Assembly (NCBI RefSeq): GCF_010183535.1
Contig: NC_071331.1
Location: forward strand, 9,610,001 to 9,674,000
Direction: 5' to 3'
Source of the DNA: Caenorhabditis remanei
Taxonomy: Eukaryota; Nematoda; Chromadorea; Rhabditida; Rhabditidae
DNA length: 64,000 bases
Shown one piece after another: positions 44,140-56,800 of this stretch. The position numbers were made by a program, and so were the translations under genes. Every line of letters starts with the position of its first letter. The stretch's first letter is position 1. Below the pieces are notes generated by a model. That model did not search any database and was not told where the DNA came from. It saw only the letters and a program-made list of their open reading frames with translations.

Positions 44140-45320
44140 AGCTCACCCGGCCGCTGTTTTTTTAGTTGTTGGAGCCAAAGCTGACCCGAGGCCGCGGCCT
44201 TCCTTGGTCGGCCGTATGACAGCTTTGCAAATTTGGCCGTCACACCCCTCAGAACTTCAAAAAAATTAATCTCGACATTCCGGAGTTCTCAGAGAAAAAT
44301 TTGGATTCCCTCTACTTACCTGTTGTCAAAGAACCAAAACTAAAGCGTCTAGAAACATCTCTTTGACATGTTTGATGAAAGATGAAAAATCGAAAAGACG
44401 CTGCTGGAAAGTCAAAAGTGAGACGATTTTGAGACATCTATTCATGGACACTTTTTCGAAAGGGTTGCTCTTCTAATCAGCTTTGTTGGTTGCTTCTCTA
44501 TATTCTGTTTTTCGATTGAAGTCTTTTGGCTTTATTCCAGTTTAGATGTTCTTTAAAAAAAGAAATATCGCTTGAAACATTTAGACGTCCTTTCAATTGT
44601 TTGAGCGTCCCAAAAACATTGAGACGTCACAAAAAATTTTCGAAAGCCCGCCAAAATATAAAAGTTTTTCTGGGAGTTTCTGGAAGTTTTCAGAACGTTT
44701 GAACTATCGGCAAAACTCGAAAATTTGAATTCCCGCCGAAATCCAAAAGATTTTTCCAGAATTTTCTAGAAGGTTCTGGAATATTTGAATTCCCGCCAAA
44801 ATTCAAAACTCTTTCTAGAAGTTTCTAGAAGGTTCTGGAATATTTGTATTCCCGCCGGAATTCAAAAGTTTTCTAGAAGTTTCTAGAAGATTCCAGAAAA
44901 TTTGAATTCCCGCCGGAATTCAAAAAATTTTTCTAGAAGTTTCTAGAAGATTCTGGAATATTTGAATTCCCGCCGAAATTCAAAAGTTTTTTCTAGAAGG
45001 TTCAGGAATATCTGCATTCTAAAATTGGAAATATTTCTGGAAGTTTCCGGAAGTTTCTAGAAAACTCAGAAAAAATCTAGAAACTTCCGAACCTTCTGGA
45101 ATCTTTTGGAAGGCTATGGAAAAGTCAGTCTTGAATTTTCTGGACGGTTCTTTTAATTTCTAAAACTTTCTAGAATTTTCCAGATGTATCTGGAAGTTTT
45201 CAGAAGTTTCTGGAACATTCTGGAATCTTTTGGAAATTTCTGGATGTTGCGGCCAAACTGGTTCAAATTTTTCGGAGTATTGTCTTAAGTTGCCAAGGGT
45301 GTCACGGCCAAAGTATTGAC
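44140..45320. mobile_element. Helitron-like repeat carrying heat-shock elements
   Basis: The edges GGCCGTCACACCC (44230-44242) and GGGTGTCACGGCC (45297-45309) are near-perfect inverses. The interior carries at least ten exact TTCTAGAA sites in tandem units. Caenorhabditis Helitrons are reported to have spread HSF-1 binding sites of this kind. The class assignment rests on that resemblance; no Rep/helicase is present. Confidence 0.55.
44690..45175. repeat. tandem array with heat-shock elements
   Basis: Units of about 55-60 bp (TTTGAATTCCCGCCGAAATT ... TTCTAGAAGTTTCTAGAAGG) repeat five to six times to about 45000, then degenerate. Exact TTCTAGAA at 44764, 44813, 44823, 44871, 44881, 44931, 44941, 44991, 45055 and 45168. 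Paired sites 10 bp apart make nTTCnnGAAn arrays, the trimer-binding pattern of HSF. Confidence 0.8.
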
Positions 45321-45324
45321 CCCG

Positions 45325-45810
45325 TATATTCAGTTGGAACCTGCTTTCCCGATTTTTGGGTTACGGTAGCTACAGTACCCCTTCAGGGGTATGGCAGTGG
45401 AAAATCTGCAAAGTAGCCCAATAGAAAGTACAGGACTATAAAGTTAACAAATTTATGAACGTACTCGATCAGTGGGGATCTGAACCTTCCAAGGTATTCA
45501 GATTCGACTGTTAATGTTCAAAACTCTGTAACTACCGTAATCCTACAGTAACCGGCTCAACTTTTTTTGAGTGTCATGCTGAGGGGTCAAGAATGTTACC
45601 ACCCCAGTCTGGTCTCCCCTCGTTTTGTTTGGAACCCTTTTTCATTTTTTGGGTTACGGTTGCTACAGTAATCCTACAGTAATCTGGTGCCCGGGGTACA
45701 AAAAATTGAAGCGCTCGGAGGTTCATGTGTTTACCCCAAAACATCTTTTGAAACGGTCCAGAGAGAAAAAAGTTATTCAGGGAGAAGCGCCGGACGGACA
45801 CACACACAGA
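45325..45810. repeat. dispersed repeat with CTACAGTA units
   Basis: GGGTTACGGTAGCTACAGTA and GGGTTACGGTTGCTACAGTA occur at 45358 and 45652, each with further CCTACAGTAA copies. The segment ends in a GGACGGACACACACACAGA tract. This is the look of common nematode interspersed repeats; no gene. Confidence 0.55.
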
Positions 45811-45821
45811 ACTATTCCATT

Positions 45822-45842
45822 AGTAGGAAGAAGATTGATTAA
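45822..45842 (-). ncRNA. candidate 21U-RNA (piRNA)
   Basis: - strand octamer at 45879-45886, spacer 36 nt, CAGT, product beginning TTAATCAATC. Lies in a short copy of the right end of block S. Confidence 0.58.
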
Positions 45843-46608
45843 CTGGAAATGTTTCAATCAGTACCAATCAGACATCCATGAAACAGATTTCCAAAATGTT
45901 TATTGTAAGTAAAAACTGATTTGACAACTTTTTTTGTGGTGAGAATGAAGACTAGGGACTAATAACAGTTTCTAGTCAGCAGTTTTCTGTTATTACTGAA
46001 CCCGTACATTTACTATTTCATAACATTGCTATTTGGCCTCTTTGGTTCTACGAACGATTCATCGACATCTTTGAAAATAAAAACAAAAATATTTTAATTA
46101 TTCTCAACAGATCGGACTTCCTTACATAATTTTTTATCAGTTTTGCTTCTCGAAGTGTATAAACAGATAAAGTGATCTCTAGGTAACGTTTTTCTTGAAC
46201 ACACCGTATTGTGGTCAGTAACTTTTCACATGTATCAGAATAGTCAGAAACAGGTTATAATTTAACCCTGATGACGGCCGAGCCAACCGAATAGGACTCA
46301 ACTAATACGTCAAAATTAGTATCATTACATATTTAATCAATTATTGATTTTCCCTATTGAAAGTTGATATATTCTGATCTCATTTTAGCTATATTCGCTG
46401 CAAGACAGGTCTTCGATCAGCTATAAATGTTTCAGAATGTATGAGTTTTGGTTTATTTTGTTTCATACCAAAAACATTGACAGTAACTTTCGGCTACAAA
46501 TTTTATCTTATTACTGAATCTGTATATTTACTTTTTCATAACATAGCTATAAAGTCTCTTGGTCTTGTAAGAATGTTCCATTGCATAATTGTCCCCGAAT
46601 TCGAAACT

Positions 46609-46629
46609 TTCATTGCTAACTAATAGTAA
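46609..46629 (-). ncRNA. candidate 21U-RNA (piRNA), last of the cluster
   Basis: - strand octamer at 46669-46676, spacer 39 nt, CGTT, product beginning TTACTATTAG. Right-most well-formed locus, about 1.2 kb from the nkcc-1 start. Confidence 0.6.
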
Positions 46630-47630
46630 ACGAAATGTATCAGATTCTGATCAAAATAGCGAACTTCTTGAAACAGGTATTCTTTGTGAGCTCATCAGTC
46701 CCCAATCAGCTAGTAGAGGAGTTTGGGATTTTGAAAGATTTTCATTAGAGCGTTAAGAATAGGTAGAATTAATTTTCGCAATCTACGGAGCAGTATCACA
46801 ATTTAAAACTACTGTTTCGTTGTTTCCATTTAGCTACCTATTGTTAACCGTGAGTCGATATCCATACTTTGAACTTAAAACCACACCCTATTCTTGTTTT
46901 TTTGTTTCCCATTTACTCAAGTGGTTGGTAAACTCAAACTACAGTTATGTGTACTTGACCAGAAACACATATGCATTTTCCACGTCATAAGTGCACAGAA
47001 CTTTCGAAAAAGTAGTCATTGCAAGCGCGCTCCTCTGGACTCCGATAAAGTGCGCTGGAGCGTGTTTTCTTCATGAGATCAATGAAATAACCATTTCTTC
47101 ATTTCTACATTGACACATCTAATCTTTGTGAAACCGACTCCAACAACAAAAAATCGTACAATTCGTGGGAACCCACTCCATTCACACTTATTCCTTCGAG
47201 TAAAAATCAAAAATATCGTCATTTTCCCACGCATGTTTTCTCTTTTTTTTTCCATTCATATGACAGTACCCCCTTGTACGTCAGAGCGCACTTCTGACAT
47301 CACCCGAATTCAAAAATGCGCATTCAGTAGCCTCCTGAGTGGGTGTGAGAGGTTTCAGTGCTCCGCGAGCACTGAAAACTGATAAAAAAATTTCCGGTCA
47401 CTCGCTTCCCCGTTTTTATGAGCTCCTTATCAACTGTTTCTTTTTTCGCTGTCGTCGACGAAAAATTTTTGAAAAATTTGGCTAAAATTTGGTTACGTCA
47501 ATGCTTCTTTTCTATTGTTTAGCCCCTATTATGCGCATTTTTCACCAGTTTTTTTTTCTAAAAATCTGAATTTTTTTCTTTTTTTTTTGACAGATGAATC
47601 ATTAGGCTCCGCCCCCTTACACAAAAAACC

Positions 47631-47637
47631 TATAAAA
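47631..47637 (+). promoter_or_regulatory. TATA-like box upstream of nkcc-1
   Basis: TATAAAA in the context AAACCTATAAAACCTTGCG, about 150 bp before the likely trans-splice site. Confidence 0.35.
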
Positions 47638-47775
47638 CCTTGCGTCACCGCTCAAAAATGTTGCTTGAAGAAAAACTTTTTTTCTGCACTTTCCATTTTC
47701 ATTTTCTAATTTTTCTCACGGCGTCTCCCCCGTCGTCTCTTCTGAAATCTGATCCCATTCCTCTCTACATGTTTC

Positions 47776-47785
47776 AATTTCCAGA
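47776..47785 (+). promoter_or_regulatory. probable trans-splice acceptor of nkcc-1
   Basis: CAATTTCCAG matches the worm 3' splice consensus, lies 51 bp before the ATG and has no matching donor upstream, as expected for spliced-leader addition. Confidence 0.5.
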
Positions 47786-47835
47786 GAGAGCCGCCGGACC
47801 GGGGGAAAGGAAAACCTACACTTGTAGACAAACAG

Positions 47836-50800
47836 ATGAATGGAAATGGAGAGAATGGGACGGACGAAAAGCAGAAACTTTTGGCGTCCTCGCTTGCAGG
47901 AGGAGGCCTTCTGACAACTTCAGAAGAAGTCGTCGAGATGAATCGGGTGTCGTCGGCAAGGTTTCAGGTTGGTTTTTTTGGGGGAAAACGGGTTTTTGGG
48001 TGAAATTTTGAACAAAACTGTTTTAGCACGGCACGTTTCAACAACTGCGCTCTACCGAAACTGAAGAAAATTGCGTGCGAAATTGAGAGACTCAGAGAAA
48101 AAGAGAGATTTCTCAAGGGCATTTCGGTGGAGCGCAATTGTAAGAACTATTTCGAACTAATACTTTATTATTGAAATTTTGAGAAAAAATCTAATTTTTG
48201 GCAGAATTCTATGAAATTAGGATTAAAAACTGAACTTGATGTTAATTTTCGAATTTTTAGCGGAAAAGATTGAAAAATTTTGGCTTTTCAATTTTTTTAA
48301 AATTTCTGTGATTTCTCTGTTTTTTCTTTGAAAATTCAAAAAATTTCTCGCTTTTCTCTGAAAAGTGTTTCTTACTCTATATTTTTAGATGAAAACGTGG
48401 TTTTTCCACAAATTTTTAATAGAAAAATCTCCGAAAATCCGTCAATTTCAGCAAATTTTTCATTTTCAGCAAAAATTAAAATTTTCGAAATCCCAACTGA
48501 TTGTTTTTGAAATTATCCAGTAATTCTAGAGCTCTTGAGTCTATAGGATTTTAAAACGAGAAATAATTCTGTGAGAAGAACTTAATTTTGACAAAAAAAT
48601 GATAAATTTTGATTTTTTGAGATTTCAGCCGAATTTTCAGCATTGTTTGACGAAAATCTGTTGTTTCAAAGCAGAAATTGCGATTTTTGAGCAATTTTCA
48701 AACAATTTTCTATCAAAAACTCTTTAAAACTCGCTGAAATAACGTTCTTTTCATTTTTTTTTGAAAAAATTTCACGATCGCGATCGTTTCAATTCGATCG
48801 TTACTGTAATTTTAAAGGCGCATGCTCCTAAACGATAGTCGGGTCTCGTCACACACCGAAATCTTACTGTATTTCCACGTTTCGAAACATTTTTAGAATA
48901 ATTTATTTTTCTCTCTTCAAAAACAACAGCCAAAATTCAAATTTTTAATGCAAAACGCGTCACCAGGCATGCCGAATCGTCGATTCGAGGTATAAAAATT
49001 GATTTAAAAGCGAAAATTTGAAATAAAAATCAATTTTTTTTCTATTTACAGGTCAGTAAAACCGACGAGGAGACCGGTGAGGAGAGAAAGCTGAAAAGTG
49101 GAAGTGAGCCACCGCCACCACTTCAAAATCATGAATCCATCGCGATGGTCACAAGGAAAATGAGTGCGACTGGAAGGTTTATGGTGAGGAAATTATTTTT
49201 TTTAATTAAAAAATCTAATTTTTTCACTTTTCTAGCCGTTTTTCGTAATTTTGTTAGTAGAAAACCTCATTTTTGATCGGAAAAATTGAATTTTTCCTTC
49301 AAAAAATAAGAAAAATGCAAGTTGTTTGCCAATTTTCATTGAAAAACTCGATTTTTTAAAATCTTAACCGATTTTTTTCAATTTTCTGCTGATTTAAGGA
49401 TTTTAGCTGAAAAATACATAAAACTGTACAGAAAACTGGATTATGACCGAAAAAATGGGTTCCTTTTTCGTAAAATAGGAAAAAATTCAATTTTTTGCCA
49501 ATTTTCAATGAAAAACTCGAAAATTTTTTTAAACCGATTTTTTTCAATTTTTTGCCGATTTTAGTAGAAAAATACATAACACTGTGCAGAAAACTGAATT
49601 TTGATCGAAAAAATGGGTTTCTTTTTCGTAAGATCGAAAAAAAATCCTAAAACTTTTAATTTTTGAAAAAAAATTTTTAAAATTTTTTCAGGTAACATCG
49701 GACACTCATCCAGGCCAACTCGTCGCCGAGATCGCCAACGAACTCGACATCGTCGCTCCCCTCGAAGCTCCAGAACGTTCTCCAGCTTCACGAGCAAAGG
49801 GAGTTCACTTTTCTGTCGGAGACAAGGATTCGGGAAGTCTTTCGGACGAGACTGACGAGAAGCGACGAGACGGAACACACGAGAATCAGACGACGTTTAA
49901 TATGAAGAGTTGGCGGAATATGAAGACGATCGAGCATCCGCCGATTATCGATTTTTATCGAAATTCGATTGATATCGACGGCGTTTTTAATCGACCGTCG
50001 ATGGCTCAGTTGATTCATGGAAAACAGCATAAAGAGGAAGATTTGGGGTTCGAAGAGTTGAATGTAAGAGGAAAATCTTATTTTTGACCGGAAAAAGAGT
50101 GTCTGGCGCCCTCAAACTCACTAAAAATTCCAGAGAGCGTCAAAGGCGCGCCAGATCAAGAATCTCAAAGCTGGAATTCTGACTATCTGGGGCGTCATTG
50201 TAGAGTTTTTCAAAAAATTGATTTCCAGCTTGAACTGAGTCTGGCGAACTCCGAATTTTCTCAATTTTTATCGCATTTCAGCTGAAATGTCTCCATCTGG
50301 CGCACCTTTGACGCGTTTCTATCTCAAAAACTGCGAGTTTTCTCAATTTTTCCGCATTTCCCCTGAAATGATCTCAACTGGCGCACCTTTGACGTTTTTT
50401 TATTCGAAAAAACCGCGAATTTTCTCAATTTTTATCGTTTTCCGCTGAAATGTCTCCAACTGGCGCACCTTTGACGCGTTTTTATTCGAAAAATCGCGAA
50501 TTTTCTCAATTTTGATTGCATTTCCGATAAAATAACCCCATCTGGCGCACCTTTGACGCCTTTTAACCCAATAAAAATTCCAGAACTGTGAAACGATAAC
50601 AGAAATTAGACAATCAGTGGGTATGAATTATTTGGTAACCGAAGAAATGGAGATGATTGATATTGAAACGAAACGAAAAATGCCGGAGGCACAATTTCAT
50701 AGAAAAACATTGAGAAAGCTGAATAGACAACGGCGGATTCTGGTTTTTAGATTTGGAGATTTGAACTGATTCTGATTGTTATTTTTTGGGAAAATTTTGG

Positions 50801-53800
50801 GTTAAAAGCATAATCGGCGGCAAAATTCGAATTTTTCGCTAAAAAAAGTCAAATTTTTGACTATGATTCAGAACTAGAAGAAATTCTGAAAAATAATCAA
50901 AAAACTTTCGCGTTTTCGATAAAAATTGAAAAATGCGCGGTCCCACACTCCAAAAAAGAACTAGAAGAAACGTGAAGGCGATTTTTTCACGTTTTAATTA
51001 AATTCTTTCATTTTTTGTACTGAAAATGCAGTATTTTTGAGATTTTCAGACGTCGCAATGAATGAAAAAAGGCCCCATTCATCAGAACTGTGGAACATGA
51101 AATTCTCGATCGTATGAACCAGAAAACGTGAAATTTGGTCAGAAATTGACTTTTTTGTTACGGAGAAACTTATTTTCAACCATTTCATCCAAAATTTCTT
51201 TTTCAAAAACTATAACATTTTCAGAGCATCCTTTAGTACATTATGTGCAACTTCTATTAGAAAATGTTTTCAGCCAAGCCAGTTATACTCATTTTCTGAA
51301 AATCTGTTTTTTGTATTAAAAAAGGCAATTTTTTACCAAAATTCACGTTTTTTGGCTCATACGATAGAGAATTAAATTATCCACGATTCTGATGAATCAT
51401 CCATTGCGATGTCTGAAAACCTTAAAATAATGGATTTTCAGTGCAAAAAATGAAATAATTAAAGTAAAACATGAAAAAATCGGTTTCACGTTTCTTGCAG
51501 TTCTTTTTCGCTGTGTGGGAGACCATGTTATAGTCGAAAATTTGACTTTTTGTGAAAAAAAAACATCGAAAAAGTTAAAAATTTTGGTTGAAAACGGGCC
51601 GAAAACAATTTTAATTTCAATCATTATGATTCGAAAACCGATCCCTACATATCTAACACTCTACGTGAACCACCGGCTCTAGTCAATCCGCTGAAAAGTG
51701 TCCAAAAATTGATTTTCAAAACCACAAAAACACTAATTTTCAACTGATTTTTCCCTTTACAACCCTCAAAATCCTGCCAATTCCACCCAAATCTCATCTT
51801 CAATTTCCAGGCTCAACACCACCATCTCGACGATTCGCCGGTCCGTGAGACCAAAAACGAGTATCGAATGGAGAAGATGAACGCACCGCCGTCATCTCAG
51901 AATCGTGTGAAATTCGGATGGATTCAGGGTGTATTCGTTCGTTGTCTTCTCAATATATTCGGTGTCATGTTGTATCTTCGTGTCAGTTGGGTTGCTGGAC
52001 AAGCGGGCGTTGGATTGGGTAGTTGTATCGTGTTGTTGGCTTCACTCGTCACTACGATCACTGCCATTTCGACGTGTGCGATTTGTACGAATGGAGATGT
52101 TAAAGGAGGCGGAGCCTATTTTTTGGTAAGGGAGGAGACATCGGGATGAACAGACACACAGAGAGACATCTGGACAGACAGACACACAAACGGGGGGAAG
52201 AGAGCGCGAGAGAGCGCACCCCACCATTGCCGACAGCGAGAGACGCAGACATTTCTCCTCCCCCCGTGGATTTTGGAGTGAAGCTCAGCTTCACTCGCGC
52301 CCACCACTGGTTTTTTGTATGCAATTTTTTCAAAAAATGAGCAAAAACTGCGCCAAATGTGCAAAAATTATGGAAAAAAAGTGAAAATTGAATGCTATTT
52401 TGGAGGGGAGAAGGACATCTGGATACACAGATACACAACTAGACATCCAAACATTCTGATGCACAACACATGATCATCCAGATATCGGATGGACAGAAAG
52501 ACACACAAACGGAAAATCTACAATTTTTTGATTTTCAGCGTTTTTTGAATGAATTTTTTTCAAAAAATGAGCAAAAACTTCGCAAAATGTGCAAAAATTT
52601 TCAAAAAAAAGTGAAAATTGAAACCTATTTTATGGTGGGTTTGGAGGGGGGGGAGACATCGGGATGAACAGATGGAAAGAAAGACATCTGGATACACAGA
52701 AGCACAAATAGACATCCGAACATTCTGATCACTGTTGTGCGAAAAAAAATTTCGGAAAGTTTTTGAAAAATCCGTTAGAAAAACTTGATAAATTCTACTG
52801 AAATTTTCAAAAATTAAGTAAAAATATGGAATTTTCATTTTTTCCTGAAAATTTTTCAAATTGTGTTCTCAAAAACAAATTTCTAGGGATCTGTAATTGA
52901 AATACTTACAGACACATAAACGAAAAACCTAAAACTTTTTTTTCCTGATTTTTGAACGAAATTTGTCAAAAAATCAGCAACATTTTCGAAAAAATATGAA
53001 ATTTGACCACTTTTTCGACGAAAACACAAAAAAAAGCAGTATTTCTGACTCCATTTTATTCAAATGTTTGCAAAAAGTTAGGTTTTATCAAGTTTCTGAA
53101 CAAAAACTGATTTTTAACTCGAAATTTTCGCGAAATCCAAAAAGTACCATTTTCAAGTTCTTTTTCATTGAAAACCAGGAAATTCTTCAAAAAACAGAGG
53201 AGAAATTTCGAAAGAAAAAGTGAAAATCGAATGAAAGTTTTACCATATTTTGTTGAAAACACAAAAAAATCGATTTTACATAACAAAAACTGCAAAAAAG
53301 TTGTATATCCTCTCAAAAACTTTTTTTTTGTTACAATTCTCATGAAAAAGCAATAAAAAATGACCGTTTTCAATTTTTTTTCATTGAAAACGACAAAATT
53401 TTTCAAAATTTCAGTCATTTTTCAAAAAAAAAAATCACTCCTCTTCTCCAGATCTCCCGATCACTCGGTCCTGAATTCGGCGGCTCAATCGGTATCATCT
53501 TCTCAATTGCGAATGCAGTCGGCGCGGCGATGTATATCGTCGGTTTCGGCGAGGCATTGCAAGCAGTATTAAAGGATTACGGTGTGCCAGAACTCATCGA
53601 CGGTGGTCTATGGGATGTTCGAGTCATCGGTTTCGGTGGGTTTCTCTTGAATTTTTTGACTCGTTTCGCTGAAATTAAAAGAGCGAAAAAAGCGGCTGCG
53701 GCGCCCCAGCGAGAGTTTTTGTTTTTCACTGAAAAATTTTCAGTCACTTGCGTTATTCTAATGGGAATTGTGTTCATCGGTGCTGAATTCGAATCGAAAA

Positions 53801-56800
53801 TGCAAATGGGTCTTCTCGTGATTCTTCTCGCCTCAATCGCTGATTATGCCATTGGAACGTTCTTCGATGAAACTCTGGTAATTAGGATTCTAAATTACAG
53901 GCTCTAATTAGTGCTAATTACACACATGATTCAAAAGTCTGGAAATTCGTTTAAAAAATTACGAGCTAGGGCAAAAATCATGATTTTCTGCTTAAATTGG
54001 ATATCGGGACATGCAAAATATCGGTTTTTGGCGGGAAATTTTGTTTTCTAGACTAAAAACGCTCGATTTTAGACTAAAATATACGAAAGTTGGACATCCG
54101 GACACCCGGATTCAAAATTTCGGATTTTTTTTCCCAAAAAAACTATTCTTGAGACATCCGGACATCCAGACTTACATCTGGACAAGAAAATAACTTTTTT
54201 TTAAAATTATAATCTTGAAAATTATGAAAATTCCGATTTTTTAATTTAAAATCCTGGATTTTAAAAATTTCGACCTATTAGCACTGCACGCTTCTTACAA
54301 CCGCGCTCTACCGAAACTAAATAAAATTCCGTGCGAAATTGAGAGACTTAGAGAAAAACAGACATTTTTCAAGGACATTTCGGTGGAGCGCTGTTGTAAG
54401 AATGTCTCAAAAAAAAATTCCGAGCTGAAAATTTCTGAATTTCCAGACTAAAAATCACCTATGGTTAATTAGCACTAATTAGACTTAATTAGTACCCAAT
54501 TATACCTTCTGAAAAAGTTACAGAGCATGTCGAACAACACACTTCGCGGCGTCACCGGCTACAGTTTCAACACGTTACAATCGAATTTTCTACCGCATTT
54601 CACGGATAACAACACGTTTTTCTCAGTTTTCTCCGTCTATTTCCCTGCGGCCACTGGAATTATGGCCGGTGCGAATATCAGTGGAGATCTCGCCGATCCG
54701 CAGAGAGCCATCCCTTTGGGAACACTTTTAGCCATTCTTGTGACGACGATTATCTATTTATTGATGGTTTGGATGACTGGTAGTACGGTAGTCGCGTTTT
54801 CGAGTGGAATGGAAATCGCCCAGTTTAATAATTCGGTGTTCTTACCGCCAGAGTGTACACCAAATTGTCCATATGGTTTGGTGAATAATTATCAGGTAAG
54901 CAGGAAAGCGGCGAAGGCGCGCCAGACAGGAATAGGCGGAACGGAAATCGGAAATTCCGGGAATTTTCGACATTTTTAGGAACAGTTTTCCGTCGGAAAA
55001 TTTCTGTTTTTTTTTTCGGAATTCCGAAAAATTTTTGGTCTAAACTTTTCGAAAAAGTTTTTCGGACGAAATGTTTTCTGTTAGTTTTCGAAAAAAAACT
55101 TTTGAAACATTTAGGAAATTTCTGCTGAAACTTTAAAAAATTAAGTAACAAAAATAGTGATTTTTCGTTTTTTCCTGAATTTTCTCCTAATTTTGTACTC
55201 AAAAAACATGTTTCCGGAGTCTGTCGTCCTTGAATTAATTACAGTTTTCATACAAATTCAAGAATTTCGCCTCCGAAAATCTAATTTCTTCAGACAAAAA
55301 AAATTCCGAGTTTTTCGGTTTTTTCGGTCAAAAATTATCGAAAAAAAAACTTTTTTCAAGTTTTTCGGTAAGAAATTTTCTGAAAAAAAAAACGTTTTTC
55401 GAAAGAAATTCGGAAAATTTCTTTCCGCAGCCCTGAGAAGGACGCGCCAAAAGCGCGCCAGCCTGAAATCTAAAATTTCCATATTTCCAGGTCGTCGAAA
55501 TGACATCTCTCTGGGGACCCCTTATCATTGCTGGAATCTTTGCCGCCACTCTTTCATCAGCTCTCGCAAGTCTTGTCAGTGCACCGAAAGTGTTTCAAGC
55601 GGTGTGCAAGGATCGTCTCTTCCCGAGAATTGATTATTTCGCAAAGACTTATGGAAAGAATGAGGAACCCAAGAGGGCTTATGTACTCGGATTCTTCTTG
55701 GCTATGGGTATCGTGTCGATTGGTAATTTTTTGGAATTTTGGGTTAAAATTTTTCCTTTTTTATTGGATTTTTACCTTTTTTGAGTAAAAAAGGCAAATT
55801 TTGCGCCTGGCGCGCATTGAACGCGTTTTCAAGCGTTTTAGCAGAAATGCGATCAAAATTTAGAAAATTCGCCATTTTTCGAAGTGAAAACGCGTCAAAG
55901 GTGCGCCAGACTCAGTTCAAGCTGTATATGGGGGGGGGGTACTGGGGTCCGCTTTAACGGTTTTAGATATAGCGTTGTGTCAAATGTGCGCCAGATAGAG
56001 ATATTTTGGCGGAAATTTGATTAAAATTGAAAAAATTGCAATTTTTGGATAGAAACGCGTCAAAGATGCGCCAGACTTATCTGAAGCGGGATTTGAAGTG
56101 AGGTTCTCACAGAGCAAAAATCATCGTAATTTTATGAAAAACTCAATAATGACGCGCCAGATAGTCAGAATTCACGCTTTGATTTTTGTCTGGGGCGCCT
56201 TTGACGCGTTTTCAAGCATGGAAGCCTCGAAAATGGCTTGAAACCAGACGTTGAAGGCCCGTCAGCCGGGTGAAAAATGCGATTTTGAGGTTCTGGCGCA
56301 CCTTTGACGCGTTCTCACCGAGCGCAGTTTCATGAAAACCACTACAGTGACGCGCCAGGTACTCAGAATTTTAGCTTTGACATTTTCGGGCTGGCGCGCC
56401 TTTGCCGTTTTCTCAATCTTTTCTATTCCCCTTCACTTTGAGCCTGATAATTTCAGGTGATCTCAACGTGATTGCTCCAATCATCTCGAACTTCTTCCTC
56501 GGTTCGTACGCCCTCATAAACTACGCGTGTTTCGACCAATCGTTCGCCGACTCGCCTGGTTTTCGTCCCGGATTCAAATACTATAACATGTGGATCTCAC
56601 TTCTCGGTGCAATCCTCTGTGTATTCGTTATGTTCATTATTGATTGGTTCTCCGCGTTGGTCACTTTCTTCTGTTTCGCCGCCATATTCATGTATCTTCT
56701 CCATCGAAAACCCGATGTGAATTGGGGATCGTCGACGCAAGCGCACAGTTATAAGAATGCGTTGTCCGCTATGATTAAGTTATCGACGACTGAAGAACAC

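Larger units (their letters stand above)
45900..47780. other. cluster edge and 5' flank of nkcc-1
   Basis: The last exact octamer of the cluster is at 46669-46676. From about 46970 the sequence becomes less AT-rich, with GCGCGCTC and GCTCCGCCC motifs and the nkcc-1 promoter region. No other gene is seen. Confidence 0.5.

Noticed and set aside
44690..45000. CRISPR-like array
   Set aside because: Regular units, but the host is eukaryotic and the spacers are themselves repeats; it is an HSE-bearing tandem repeat.
48770..48860. GATCGCGATCG region in intron 1 as a regulatory palindrome
   Set aside because: The following TTACTGTAATTTTAAAGGCGCATG matches the style of a common worm repeat; no specific function can be argued.
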